From positions 1-21,688 of the forward strand of contig JASLXP010001109.1 in NCBI GenBank assembly GCA_030740295.1: DNA of 21,688 bases, in the 5' to 3' direction. Positions 7,075 through 15,900 of the stretch are shown here, one piece after another. The notes under the pieces were generated by a model, which made no database searches, had not been told where the DNA came from, and worked only from the letters and a program-made list of their open reading frames with translations. The DNA comes from Planctomycetota bacterium (GTDB lineage: Bacteria > Planctomycetota > PUPC01 > JACPCR01). The position numbers and the translations under genes were made by a program. The stretch's first letter is position 1, and each line of letters starts with the position of its first letter.

Positions 7075-8004
7075 TCATCTCTTCTCCTGTTCGTTCAGCC
7101 ATTCGACAACATGGGGCTCACCGGACAGGAATCCCAGGGACACCAGAAACTTGTCCATTTCCGTGACCGTATCTATGAAATCTTCCTTCTTTCCTTTATG
7201 AAGGTTAAAGAAGCCGTGCTTCCTGCCCTTGTAGATATGCGTTTCGCAGCGGTTCCCGTTCTCTTTCATTCTCCGCTCGTAGAGCTTGGCCGTTTCGACC
7301 GGGATGTGCTTATCGCGGTCTCCGAAAAATACGATCGTCGGTGGCTGCTTCCCATCCAGATTGTCGATGGGAGAAATCTTCTTGTAGTAATCCTTCACAC
7401 GATCGTAGCCATACCCGTTTGGCCCGTTGTCATAGACCGGGTTGAACAGCACGAGGGCATTGCCGATTGCCGAGATCGAGAGGTCGTCCTTTTCACAATC
7501 GTAGTCCTTAACGGTCGCTGTGGCCGCGGCCACGTGTCCGCCTGCGGAGCCGCCGCCGACGGCAAGCTTGTTTGGGTTAATCCCTATTTCTTTTGCGTGT
7601 TGGCGAACGTACCGGACGGCGGATTTGCCATCCTCTACGCAGGTGAAGGGCTGGGCCTTGTATCGTGAATATGTCCGATACTGAGCGCTGATTGCGACCA
7701 TGCCGCGCGAGGCCAGGTAAGCAGACTGACAGTACATCTGGCTGGGTGATCCGCCTTTCCAGCCGCCGCCGAAGAAGAAGACAATGCCCGGCCGCTCTTC
7801 GCCCTTTTTGAAATCATCGGGATAGAAGACGTGCAACTCGAGCGGGCGCCCGTCTGTCTTTTTGAAAGGGATTACTTTGTCCGGCGTGAAGCCGCCGCCC
7901 TTGGTGAAGATGGGAGGGGTAGCATCTTCCGCCCCGAGGCAGGAAAGCGAAACGGGCGAGAATGCCACTGACAGTATCAAGGCGTAGGGCGTCATGGCTG
8001 ACAT
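7075..8004 (-). CDS. Secreted alpha/beta hydrolase, esterase-like
   Basis: A 309-residue exported hydrolase, probably a carbohydrate (acetyl) esterase of the BD-FAE/Aes-like group. A hydrophobic leader (MTPYALILSVAFSPVSL...) is followed by the fold. The oxyanion segment FFFGGGW lies at 77-82, the nucleophile elbow is GGGSAGG with Ser153, the acid is probably Asp231 in FGDRDKHIP, and the base is His263 in GRKHGFF. All catalytic elements are present in the right order and spacing. Two in-frame ATGs are possible (8004 and 7995), neither with a clear ribosome-binding site; the longer is reported. It lies upstream of the sulfatase on the same strand, 105 bases apart, suggesting co-transcription, desulfation and deacylation acting on one decorated polymer. 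Its 5' end faces the divergent beta-helix gene. Substrate assignment is inference. Confidence 0.88.
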   Translation of the reverse strand: MSAMTPYALILSVAFSPVSLSCLGAEDATPPIFTKGGGFTPDKVIPFKKTDGRPLELHVFYPDDFKKGEERPGIVFFFGGGWKGGSPSQMYCQSAYLASRGMVAISAQYRTYSRYKAQPFTCVEDGKSAVRYVRQHAKEIGINPNKLAVGGGSAGGHVAAATATVKDYDCEKDDLSISAIGNALVLFNPVYDNGPNGYGYDRVKDYYKKISPIDNLDGKQPPTIVFFGDRDKHIPVETAKLYERRMKENGNRCETHIYKGRKHGFFNLHKGKKEDFIDTVTEMDKFLVSLGFLSGEPHVVEWLNEQEKR

Positions 8005-8201
8005 CTTAAAACGTGACTCTGATTGAGAAAGTCAGGCTCAATCATCAACCAGCACGTTCACGTTTCGTGAGAGCACATAAAGGCGTCCGTATCAGCCTTG
8101 AGATCATTTCGGGCTGGCGTTTCGCTCTGTTGGGTTGAAAATGTGAATCCCCTGCACTGCCATTTCCTGGCTTACAGAATGCGCTGCCAGCATCCGAGAT
8201 C
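8005..8201. promoter_or_regulatory. Divergent intergenic region with two small inverted repeats
   Basis: This 197-base region separates two divergently transcribed genes and must contain both promoters. Two symmetric sites are visible: GATTGAG (8021-8027) with CTCAATC (8037-8043), 9 bases apart and 17 bases upstream of the hydrolase start, and TCACG-TTT-CGTGA (8058-8070). Either could be an operator or an mRNA hairpin. No convincing -35/-10 pair was identified. Confidence 0.35.
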
Positions 8202-10454
8202 ATGAGACACCTTCGCCTGATTCTTTCAGTACCGGCGTTGCTGGCCGCGCTCGCCCTGCCGTGTGCACACGGGCGAGATGTCTTTGTCTCCCCAACAGGT
8301 GACGACGCTGGTGATGGCTCGATGGCCAGGCCGTTCGGCACCTTGCGCAGAGCCATCACCGAGCTTAAGGCCGGAGGTACGTGCAACCTGAGGGGTGGTC
8401 GCTACCACGAGAGCGTGTCTCTGAACGGACTTCGGGGCACGATGGAGAGCCCCATCACCATTCGAGCCTACCCCGGGGAAGAGGCCATCCTCGACGGCAC
8501 CATCCCAATCACCGGCGAGTGGGAGCCCCACGAGGACAACGTCTGGAAGACCAAGCTGCAACAGGACATCTGGCAGCTCTTCGCGGATGGCCGGAACATG
8601 ACCCTGGCACGTTGGCCTAACTGCCGCTATTGGACGGAAGAATTCTGGGACCAGAGCAAATCGTGGGCGCGGAGTGCGGACGTCAAGAGTGGGTATGCCG
8701 ACGGGAACATGGTGGACCCGGACTTGGCGGGCGTAGACGTATCGCTGGTCGGCAGCGTGGTCGTGATCAACTCCGACCGCTGGCGCTCGCGAGCGGCCGT
8801 AATCACCGGTCACACTCCGGGAACGGACCGCTTCGCGTTCAATAAGGTCAAGGATTTCCGCGCCCGCGGCTCGCACTACTATTTCGTGACGGGCCTCGCG
8901 CTGCTGGATGCGGAGGAGGAGTGGTTCTACGACTCGGCAACCAGGACGCTCTATCTTCACTCTGAGACCGACCCCGGCAAGCGTGACGTTCGGGGGCGCG
9001 TGCTTGATGCGTCGCTGGTCCACACCCCTACGCCGAGGAAGCGCCGGAAAGGCACGCCCCCGCCGGCGGCCGCTGAGCACGTAGTCCTTGATGGGCTCGT
9101 GTTCTTCGCCTCGCGCGTTAACCTGCGCGGCTTGGAGCACCTCACCATCCGCAACTCGAAATTCCTCTACTCGGTGGTGTCGAAGCGTACCCTCGGCTCT
9201 ACCCGTGACGCCGCGTTCAACGCGTTCGATGGGTGCCACGGCCTGCGCCTGATCAACAACGAATTCCGGTTCTGCGACGGTAAGTCTCTGGTTGCCAACC
9301 GGGCCGACGACGCGCGGATCGAAAACTGTCTCTTCCATATGATCGACTTCGCTTGCATTGCCGGCGGTTCCAATTCCTACACTGTGCAGATGGAAGGCGG
9401 CCGAAACCTCGTTTACCGGCGCAACGAGATCGACACCGCGGGGGCCTCGGAGGGCATGCGCATCTCCGGCCCGGCCGCCGCGCCCGTGCTCACCGAATAC
9501 AACTTCCACACCCGCTGCGGGCTGATGCAGACCGACGGTGCAAGCATCCAATACCCACCAGGCGGCAACATCAATTCCATCAACCGCCACAACTGGTTCA
9601 TCAACGTCAACCGCACGGGGCATCGGTTTGACGGCGACCCCGGCGGGGAGTGGGGGATCGTCTATCGCTGCGTCTCCGCGCTGGGCGGGCATCGCGGGTT
9701 CCGATTCAAAGGCGATAACCATGAGGTCTATCACAATGTCGCCATGGACAACCGTCGGGGAAACGACATGAGCATCGCCCCCAACAAAGGACCGAAGCGC
9801 TACGACGGCAAAGCGAACCTGCACTCGCGAGTGAAAAACAACGCAGTGCAGAGCAACGACCTGAAGAAGAACCTGATTCGCGACCCCAAAGGCAAGACGC
9901 CCAATTGGGATGTCCCGCGCACACAGGGGAATCTACGACAGGATCTCCGGGATCCGAACAATCTCGATTTCAGGCCCCGGAAGGGCTCAGCCCTGATTGA
10001 TGCAGGGGTAACCATCGACAGCGTACGCCTGTGGCAGAAAGGCGCCGACACGCTGGCCCAGGGCATATCGAAGACGCTTGACATCAGTGCCACCTTCAAA
10101 GGTGCTGCTCCTGACCTGGGCGCCTATGAATACGGTGACGAGATTTATTGGCTCCCCGGCCGAATCCGCCCACACGCTGCACGCCCGATACCTCCCGACA
10201 GCTCCACCACCGCCAAGACAGATGCCGACCTGATGTGGCTGGGGGGCAGAGACGCCACACAGTACAACGTCTACATCGGCAGCAAAAGGGGCGGCCTGAA
10301 ACTGGTGAGTACCCAGAAGACCAACATCTACGTCCCCGCGTCCCCATGGGCCACGGGCACGACCATCTATTGGCGTGTAGACACGGTCACGGCCGAGCGG
10401 ACGGTCCGCGGGCCGGTCTGGACATTCCAGGCAGCGACCGAAGGCGCGGATTGA
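8202..10454 (+). CDS. Secreted right-handed parallel beta-helix protein
   Basis: A 750-residue exported protein with a signal peptide (MRHLRLILSVPALLAALALP) followed by DVFVSPTGDDAGDGS..RPFGTLRRAI, the N-terminal cap typical of beta-helix carbohydrate-active proteins. Repeating short strands with Asn ladders (LRLINNEFRFCDG, ARIENCLFHMIDF, LVYRRNEIDTAGASEGM) run from about residue 290 to 540. PDLGAYEYGD near residue 645 marks the usual C-terminal boundary, and a fibronectin-III-like module (YNVYIGSKRGG...IYWRVDTV) closes the protein. Such folds occur in polysaccharide lyases, epimerases and glycosidases; no family-specific active site could be assigned. Between SALIDAGVTI and KGAAPDLGAYEYG about 27 residues (DSVRLWQKGADTLAQG onward) look inserted, and the same sequence recurs in the gap at 12757. 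It is the only plus-strand gene inside the cluster. The start is ATG 8202. Confidence 0.88.
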   Translation: MRHLRLILSVPALLAALALPCAHGRDVFVSPTGDDAGDGSMARPFGTLRRAITELKAGGTCNLRGGRYHESVSLNGLRGTMESPITIRAYPGEEAILDGTIPITGEWEPHEDNVWKTKLQQDIWQLFADGRNMTLARWPNCRYWTEEFWDQSKSWARSADVKSGYADGNMVDPDLAGVDVSLVGSVVVINSDRWRSRAAVITGHTPGTDRFAFNKVKDFRARGSHYYFVTGLALLDAEEEWFYDSATRTLYLHSETDPGKRDVRGRVLDASLVHTPTPRKRRKGTPPPAAAEHVVLDGLVFFASRVNLRGLEHLTIRNSKFLYSVVSKRTLGSTRDAAFNAFDGCHGLRLINNEFRFCDGKSLVANRADDARIENCLFHMIDFACIAGGSNSYTVQMEGGRNLVYRRNEIDTAGASEGMRISGPAAAPVLTEYNFHTRCGLMQTDGASIQYPPGGNINSINRHNWFINVNRTGHRFDGDPGGEWGIVYRCVSALGGHRGFRFKGDNHEVYHNVAMDNRRGNDMSIAPNKGPKRYDGKANLHSRVKNNAVQSNDLKKNLIRDPKGKTPNWDVPRTQGNLRQDLRDPNNLDFRPRKGSALIDAGVTIDSVRLWQKGADTLAQGISKTLDISATFKGAAPDLGAYEYGDEIYWLPGRIRPHAARPIPPDSSTTAKTDADLMWLGGRDATQYNVYIGSKRGGLKLVSTQKTNIYVPASPWATGTTIYWRVDTVTAERTVRGPVWTFQAATEGAD

Positions 10455-10616
10455 AGCGGATCATCCCGACTGTCAGCCTTCGTTGCTTCTCATTTCATCG
10501 ACACTTTCGCGGGCATGGCGCTCTTCCATCCTGCGTTCAGCCGAATCTCAGCCGTAGAAACAATGCCGGCGGGGATAGCCTGCATCCAAGCGAGACCAAG
10601 GCCTCTTGATCGAATT
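10455..10616 (+). repeat. 3' flank of the beta-helix gene, partly repeated at 12842-12945
   Basis: This is non-coding sequence after the beta-helix stop. From about 10516, CGCTCTTCCATCCTGCGTTC and the following bases match 12842-12876 at 32 of 35 positions, then more loosely to about 10605. Because the upstream part of the 12757 copy matches the end of the beta-helix coding region, the two copies share both a gene end and its downstream flank. Function is unknown. Confidence 0.6.
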
Positions 10617-10850
10617 GTATACGCCCGGCACGGGCGTGAATTATGGAGTGCAAGTCCCCTGTATGTGAAGCCCGTTACTGTGAAAACGGTAGTGGGAGTA
10701 CTAGCCGAAGCAAGGGCGGAAGGGTTGCCGACCGTCTGAAGGAAGCTGGAGTGCAACGCTGTGAGCCCACGAGCAGAAACGTCATACAAGGCCGAGCGCC
10801 CGGGGACTGCGAGCGAAGCGACGCAGTTCACCGGGTCTGGTGAACTCATT
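10617..10850 (+). mobile_element. Group II intron fragment (5' end, domain I), no reverse transcriptase
   Basis: The segment has the look of the 5' end of a bacterial group II intron. It begins with GTATACGCCCGGCACGGGCG (a CGCCCG/CGGGCG stem), followed by GGAGTGCAAGTCCCC, CCCGTTACTGTGAAAACGG with a TAGTGGGAGTACTAGCCGAA segment, then CTGAAGGAAGCTGGAGTGCA and a final GGGTCTGGTGAACTCA. These are the conserved words of domain I as I know them. No reverse transcriptase/maturase frame and no domain V-like hairpin follow; the sequence passes within about 60 bases into the end of the minus-strand lipoprotein gene. It is therefore a truncated remnant and not expected to splice or move. Exact borders are approximate. 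Confidence 0.75.
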
Positions 10851-10910
10851 CGTTCGGCTGCTCTACTTCCCATTGCGGATTCTTGATGAAGTTCAGATTC
10901 TCAGTTGCAG

Positions 10911-12497
10911 TCACTGTACGCGCTTCCCTTCGAGGATGAGAATCTGTCCCTTTCTCAAGTGGACCGAGAGTGTTCCATTCTGAAACTCGAATGCCGTCGT
11001 TCCCAGGATGGGGGTGAGTGCGTTCAGACCCGGAAGCGGCATCTGAATGGCGCCGTTGTCTCCCACGCAAACCAAGACCGCATAGGTCCGCTCGGAGGCA
11101 GTCTTTACGTAGGCGTGCACGTCGTTCTGGACAGAACGCTGCACTTTTCCCCGCACCGTGAAAACGCCCCGAACGCCGTGGATCTCGTCCATTAGCCGCC
11201 GGATCTCTGCCTGAAATTCATCCCGCTTCTCGTCCTGCGTCGCCGCCTTCTGGAAGCGCTGGTGAAAACGGCGGCTGCCCTTCGTGAACTTGCGCATGTG
11301 GTAGTCGTCCCACCAGCCCCACCAGAGAAGCCCACCCTGGTACATCATGGCGATGTACGCACCGGCACGCACTTCGGCATACGGGGCAAAGGGAATCTTG
11401 TTATTGACGATGATGGCGCCAGACTTACCGGGGTGGTTGGCCAGTACGTTGGACGTCAAGACCGTCTCTTTCGCCACGGCTGCTGCAGTCGAGTGATAGG
11501 CCTGGGTCAAGTAGACGTCGAAGCAGTCGGTATAGTCCGGGATCATTGCCTCGTGGTAGCAGGTCAGCAGGACTGGGCGTGACGGATCGAGGCGTTTGAT
11601 CAAGTCATAAGTTGGCTGCAGTCTGGAAGGTGACAAGCCGTGCTTGGGCAGCTCAGGTTCGTCAAAGAGATACCACGCCAGCAGGGCCGGGTGGTCGCGC
11701 AGTGCCCTCACTCGCTCTGCGACATACGCCATGTCCATTACCTTGAGCTTCTCGCGGTTGAACGCGACGAACGCCTTGAGGCCTTGAACGTGGGCGGCAT
11801 CCAGCCACGCAAGCGTGACATCGTCCGCGGCCCCGTCGGCGCCATAGTGCTGAATCAGGTTGAATCCCGCCTCCTTCACCTTTTCCATCTCGGTTTCGCG
11901 CACCATGTAAATCCCAAAGGGATAGAACGGCTCGGGGGCGTCGCCGATGGAGACTCCCCGACCCGTTGTCCATCGGATAGGGAGATGCGAAGGGCCCGGG
12001 TCCTTGTCGACCCAGTCCGGTACCGCGGTCGCGCGGGGCGGAGGCCACGGGTGTTGTTCCTGGATCAGTTGGGCCGACAGAATCTTGAAGTAGGCCGCAT
12101 CGTCCCGGCTGCCGCCAAAGCCGAAACGGATATGGGTTGCCGATTCGGGCACGTAGGAGCGACATACGTCAAAGGACATCGCTTCGGCTCCGACTGCCGG
12201 GCCTTTGTAGATCCCCGTGATATACCGACCCTTCCTGTAAAACTCCAGGTAGTGCCACCAACCGCTAGGCTGCGCCTCGTCGTCCGCATCGGCGCGCGCC
12301 GCGTCGACCTTTAGCGCAACCGTGCTGTTCCCCGGTTCAATCGGGAGGGACTCTCGATAGTAGGCGGGCGGGTCGGCCACCGAGAAGAGCACCCTCGGTC
12401 CCGAAACCGTCGGCAGCGTGCGGCAACCCGTGAGGCATGGGGCCATCGCTGCTGCGCCGACCGCGACGGCTGCCATGAGTCCTGAGTAATGGTTCAT
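10911..12497 (-). CDS. Lipoprotein with a glycosidase-like TIM-barrel domain
   Basis: A 528-residue predicted lipoprotein; the lipobox LTGC places the modified Cys at residue 25. Residues about 30-150 form a beta-rich module (ARADADDEAQPSGWWHYLEF, THIRFGFGGSRDDAAYFKI) that could bind carbohydrate. From about 190 the sequence reads as a glycosidase-like barrel: FYPFGIYMV, EAGFNLIQHYG, LAWLDAAHVQGLKAFVAF, and LLAWYLFDEPE with Asp279-Glu280 at the end of a strand, where an acid/base residue of clan-A-like glycosidases would sit. A short beta domain ends the protein (TYAVLVCVGDNG...). I cannot assign a GH family. The start is ATG 12497 with a strong ribosome-binding site, AGGGAGGA, about 6 bases upstream. 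The nearest upstream gene on the strand is the heparinase-like gene, 431 bases away. Hydrolase function is inferred from fold signs only. Confidence 0.8.
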   Translation of the reverse strand: MNHYSGLMAAVAVGAAAMAPCLTGCRTLPTVSGPRVLFSVADPPAYYRESLPIEPGNSTVALKVDAARADADDEAQPSGWWHYLEFYRKGRYITGIYKGPAVGAEAMSFDVCRSYVPESATHIRFGFGGSRDDAAYFKILSAQLIQEQHPWPPPRATAVPDWVDKDPGPSHLPIRWTTGRGVSIGDAPEPFYPFGIYMVRETEMEKVKEAGFNLIQHYGADGAADDVTLAWLDAAHVQGLKAFVAFNREKLKVMDMAYVAERVRALRDHPALLAWYLFDEPELPKHGLSPSRLQPTYDLIKRLDPSRPVLLTCYHEAMIPDYTDCFDVYLTQAYHSTAAAVAKETVLTSNVLANHPGKSGAIIVNNKIPFAPYAEVRAGAYIAMMYQGGLLWWGWWDDYHMRKFTKGSRRFHQRFQKAATQDEKRDEFQAEIRRLMDEIHGVRGVFTVRGKVQRSVQNDVHAYVKTASERTYAVLVCVGDNGAIQMPLPGLNALTPILGTTAFEFQNGTLSVHLRKGQILILEGKRVQ

Positions 12498-12756
12498 TGA
12501 TGTCCTCCCTCTTTGTGTTTCTCGGCAGTAATTCCATCGTGCTGCGTCAGCCGCGCGTAGAAGGATGCGAGTACCTTGCGGGAGCCAGGAGCCAGCCGGC
12601 CGGCGTGACCATGTGACTGGTGTCGAGCTCGGCGTAAGTTTGGCTGCTTCTGCCGAACGTCTGAGATTAAGAGGCTTGCACGAGCACCGCCTAATGTAAA
12701 GTACCAGAGAAAATCATAGCAACGTTGCTCCTTCAGTCTCGGTATTCGTAAAAGTC
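12498..12756. other. First part of a 431-base gap, no gene seen
   Basis: Upstream of the lipoprotein gene I see its ribosome-binding site and leader but no coding sequence, RNA gene or clear terminator. This region should contain the lipoprotein promoter. A GCCAGGAGCCAGCCGGCCGGC stretch near 12583-12603 is compact and GC-rich but does not form a clean hairpin. Confidence 0.45.
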
Positions 12757-12945
12757 CTCTTGATCGATGGGGGTGTAATCATCGATAGCGTTCGGCTGTG
12801 GCAGAAAGGAGCCGACACGCTGGCCCAGGGTATATCGAAGACGCTCTTCCATCCCGCGTTCAGCCGAGTCCCAGCCATGAGGCAATGCGAAGGGGACAGT
12901 CCTGCACGTAATCGAGTCGCAATGCCTTCTACCGCATCTTCTTCT
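12757..12945 (+). pseudogene. Decayed, internally deleted end of a beta-helix gene
   Basis: The plus strand reads LIDGGVIIDSVRLWQKGADT and on to GISKTL, nearly identical to the beta-helix protein encoded at 9993-10078 (LIDAGVTIDSVRLWQKG...). Most nucleotide differences between the copies are at codon third positions, so both were once translated. Directly after GACGCT (12840-12845), the sequence jumps to the equivalent of 10516 onward, the 3' flank of the beta-helix gene. About 437 bases (roughly 10079-10515) are thus absent, with the four bases CGCT shared at the junction. No start codon or remaining upstream body is visible. Its last bases overlap the 3' end of the heparinase-like gene. Confidence 0.7.
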
Positions 12946-15900
12946 GGGTCTTGAACTCATGGAAATACTTATCCAGCATTGCCTGTTCGTGGAACAGGTC
13001 TGCCGGGTCTAACTTGCGCCGTTTGAAATCGGGGCCGCGCCACTCGAGGTCGAATGTGTGCGTTCCTTTCGACACGAACTCGAAATCATAGTAGCCCGGC
13101 TTGAGGTAACACGTCCCGACTTCGCCGGAGGGCTCGTCGCCGTCGAACAGGGTCACGCCGCCGATGACCAGTTTGCCCTCGCGCTGGGAGTGGAAATGGA
13201 AGGTGTATTTCCCAGCTTTGCTTATCTTGAGGAAGCCAAGGCCGTTGATGTGCCGGCCTCGTTCGGGCGGATTGCCTTGCTTGTAGAACATGCGCACTTC
13301 GGGCTCTTCGATATTGCTTTCGTTGCGCTTGTAGTAACGCTTGACGGTAACGGGCAACGGATTGAGCATCGCGGGGGCCACTTTCGCTGGCTGCGGTGGC
13401 ATCACGAACTCGAATCGTTGTGCCACGGGCGTCTTGAGCCCGTTCTTGGGGATCGCTCGAACGAGCAGCCGGCATGTTCTGTCGATGGTGACCGGCCCCG
13501 TGCAGGTCTGCCAGTCGAGTGACTTGTCGTCGACGCTGTACACGTTCGGGGCATCCAACGTCACGGACAGGTATTGCACGGTTGCACCCTTGATACCCGA
13601 CTGGGCTTTCATGGTTACCTGCGTCGGGCCCGTCTGTGGGCCTCCTTCCGGAGACACCTTCACAAGGCCCTGGTTGCTCAGGTGCGGGTAAATCCGGAAT
13701 TCAGTTGCACCCACAATATGATTGTGCGGTTTGAAGAACTCGCGGCAGGAGCCGTCCTTGATTTCGAGGCCGTGTTCGCCCTCCGTCAGCAGAAAGGACT
13801 TGCCGTTCTTGCGCTTGACACCGGCAATGCGGAAGGCCCAGCCGGCACCGATGATCTTGTCGAGGTTTTCTTCCTTCTCGTTGCGCTTGGTCGACTTGCC
13901 TTTGACGTTGACCATCATCCAACTGCCGACCACCGATTCCGGCATTTCCTGGTCGACGTAGAAGCCGTCTTCCTGGCCACGCCATTCGCGCTCAGACCTG
14001 GTGATCGTTCCGGCGTAGGCGCCAGCCGATAGCGAGTAGTCGATACCTGCCGACTTTGAGGCGAGCCTGGTGCCACCGATCAGCGCGGCATCCGACTTGT
14101 CGCCCTGCCTGGCGATGATGCCGAAGCGGCCTTTGAAATCGATCCCTGAGCCCTTATAGGTCGCCTCTTCGTTGTCGTTGCTCATGACGATGATGTCAGT
14201 GCGGCCGGGCATGGTGATTTCCAGGGCAATGGCATTGGCAGAGCCGTGCTCTTTCGGCAGTCGGCTGACGCCGGTGATGTATGGTTTGCCAGCCCAGGCT
14301 TCGTGGACGACGAGGAACTCGGTGTCGGCAGAGGTATCCGTAACGTCGTGGCGCAGCAGAAAACCGGGCATGCGACCCCAGCCCTCCGAGTGCCGGTTCT
14401 TGTAGAGCTTCGACGGATGCGGGAAGTTGTAGGCGTATGCCTTTTGGCCCGGGAATCCGAGGACGTGCCGCCGGATGCCGATGGCGGGCCTTTCGGCCCA
14501 GGAGTCTTCCCTGGCTTTATACGGGAGTGCCGAGTTTGGCGTTTTGCCTTTGATCTCGACCGTCTTGTCGCTGCGTTTGGGATCGAACTTCCACATCAGC
14601 GGTTTCCACGGATCTTTCACCTCAAAGTCGACCGTGAAGGTCTTGCTGGCATCACCCTCCATCGCATCGAAGAAAACGCCGTAGCCCTTGGCGTTGAGCA
14701 TCGACTCCTCCCAATTCTGGCCTTCGAGTTCCAGCATGCCGCGCTGTCCGGGCAGCTTTTTCATTGCCAGCGAATTGCGGGCGACCTGCTCGTGGCGCTT
14801 CGTTGTGTGGAAGAAGTATTCGCGGCGCCTGCCTTTGCCCGCGTTGCCCTGTCCTTTGAAGTAGAACAGGTCGAGCACGTAGGGATGCTTGATGTCCGTG
14901 CTGATCAGCGCCACCGTGCGATCAAAGCGCGCCATTTCTTCCGTTTCGCGGTGCGTGCCGACGCGCGTGACAGCAATACCGGGCACGTTGCTTTCATACA
15001 TCCACGGGATGCCGTTGTTGCTGGGAACGTTGAACGTGTCGTAGGCGCCGCTGTTGTGCACCTGGATGGAACTGTAACGGGAACGCATCTGGTGCTTGCC
15101 GTAACCGAAATCGTCGGCGAGATAGTGCCCGTTGTCGAAGATTTGCAGGTCGAGAAAGTCAGTGTGACCGTGCGCGGTGTACGGCCCCGCAGTCAGGTTA
15201 ATCTGAACCTGGTCGTCGCCTTCGCCGTCGCCGAGAAGGAAGCGCTTCATGCCCGTCTTCAGCACATGGCCGGTGACGTGCCGGGGATCGGTCATGATGT
15301 GCCGATAGCTGCCGAGATTGCGGTGGCCGCTTTCGCCAAGCGCGTACTGGCCTCCGTTGGGCGCACAGAGCTCCTTCCAGACGCTGAAGGCACGCTTCCA
15401 GAACTTCTCATATTTGGCTTCCTGGTTGGGCCGGAGCGGATCGTAGTCCACCAGGCGACCGGGGTACGGCATGTCTTCCGGCAAGAGCATCTTTGCCCAG
15501 AAGGCCTGGTTGGGACTATTGGCCGGCACCTGGTAATGCGGTGGATCCGTATACCCGCGCTGTTTGAAGATGCCTTTGTGCGTGTGGAGCAAGTGAATTC
15601 CGGAATAACCGGGGCCTTCGCTGTAGCCCGCATCAACGAAGAAGCTCTTGTGCGGAAAGACGAACATGGATTGCGCCGCCAGTCGCAGCATCTCGCGGTT
15701 GTGCGTCAGCCTGGCGTAGTCCTGCGTCCCGTTAATCGGACAGCCCTGCCCCCACTTGCCGAGCACCGATCCCTGGTAGCGGCGAACCGGCATCAATGCG
15801 TTGCGGCAAAGCTTTTCATAGAAGGACAACGTGTATTCCTTCGGCGGGGCCTCACCTTCCTTGACGAACAGATGCTCGTAGTCCGAGGGCTTGTGGTTCT

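Noticed and set aside
8226..9824. A 532-codon open frame antisense to the beta-helix gene
   Set aside because: It is a shadow of a well-supported coding sequence with signal peptide and repeats; the antisense product is Val/Arg-rich without recognisable motifs.
11640..12314. A 224-codon plus-strand frame inside the lipoprotein gene
   Set aside because: It is antisense to conserved barrel motifs and the lipobox gene and shows no protein-like features of its own.
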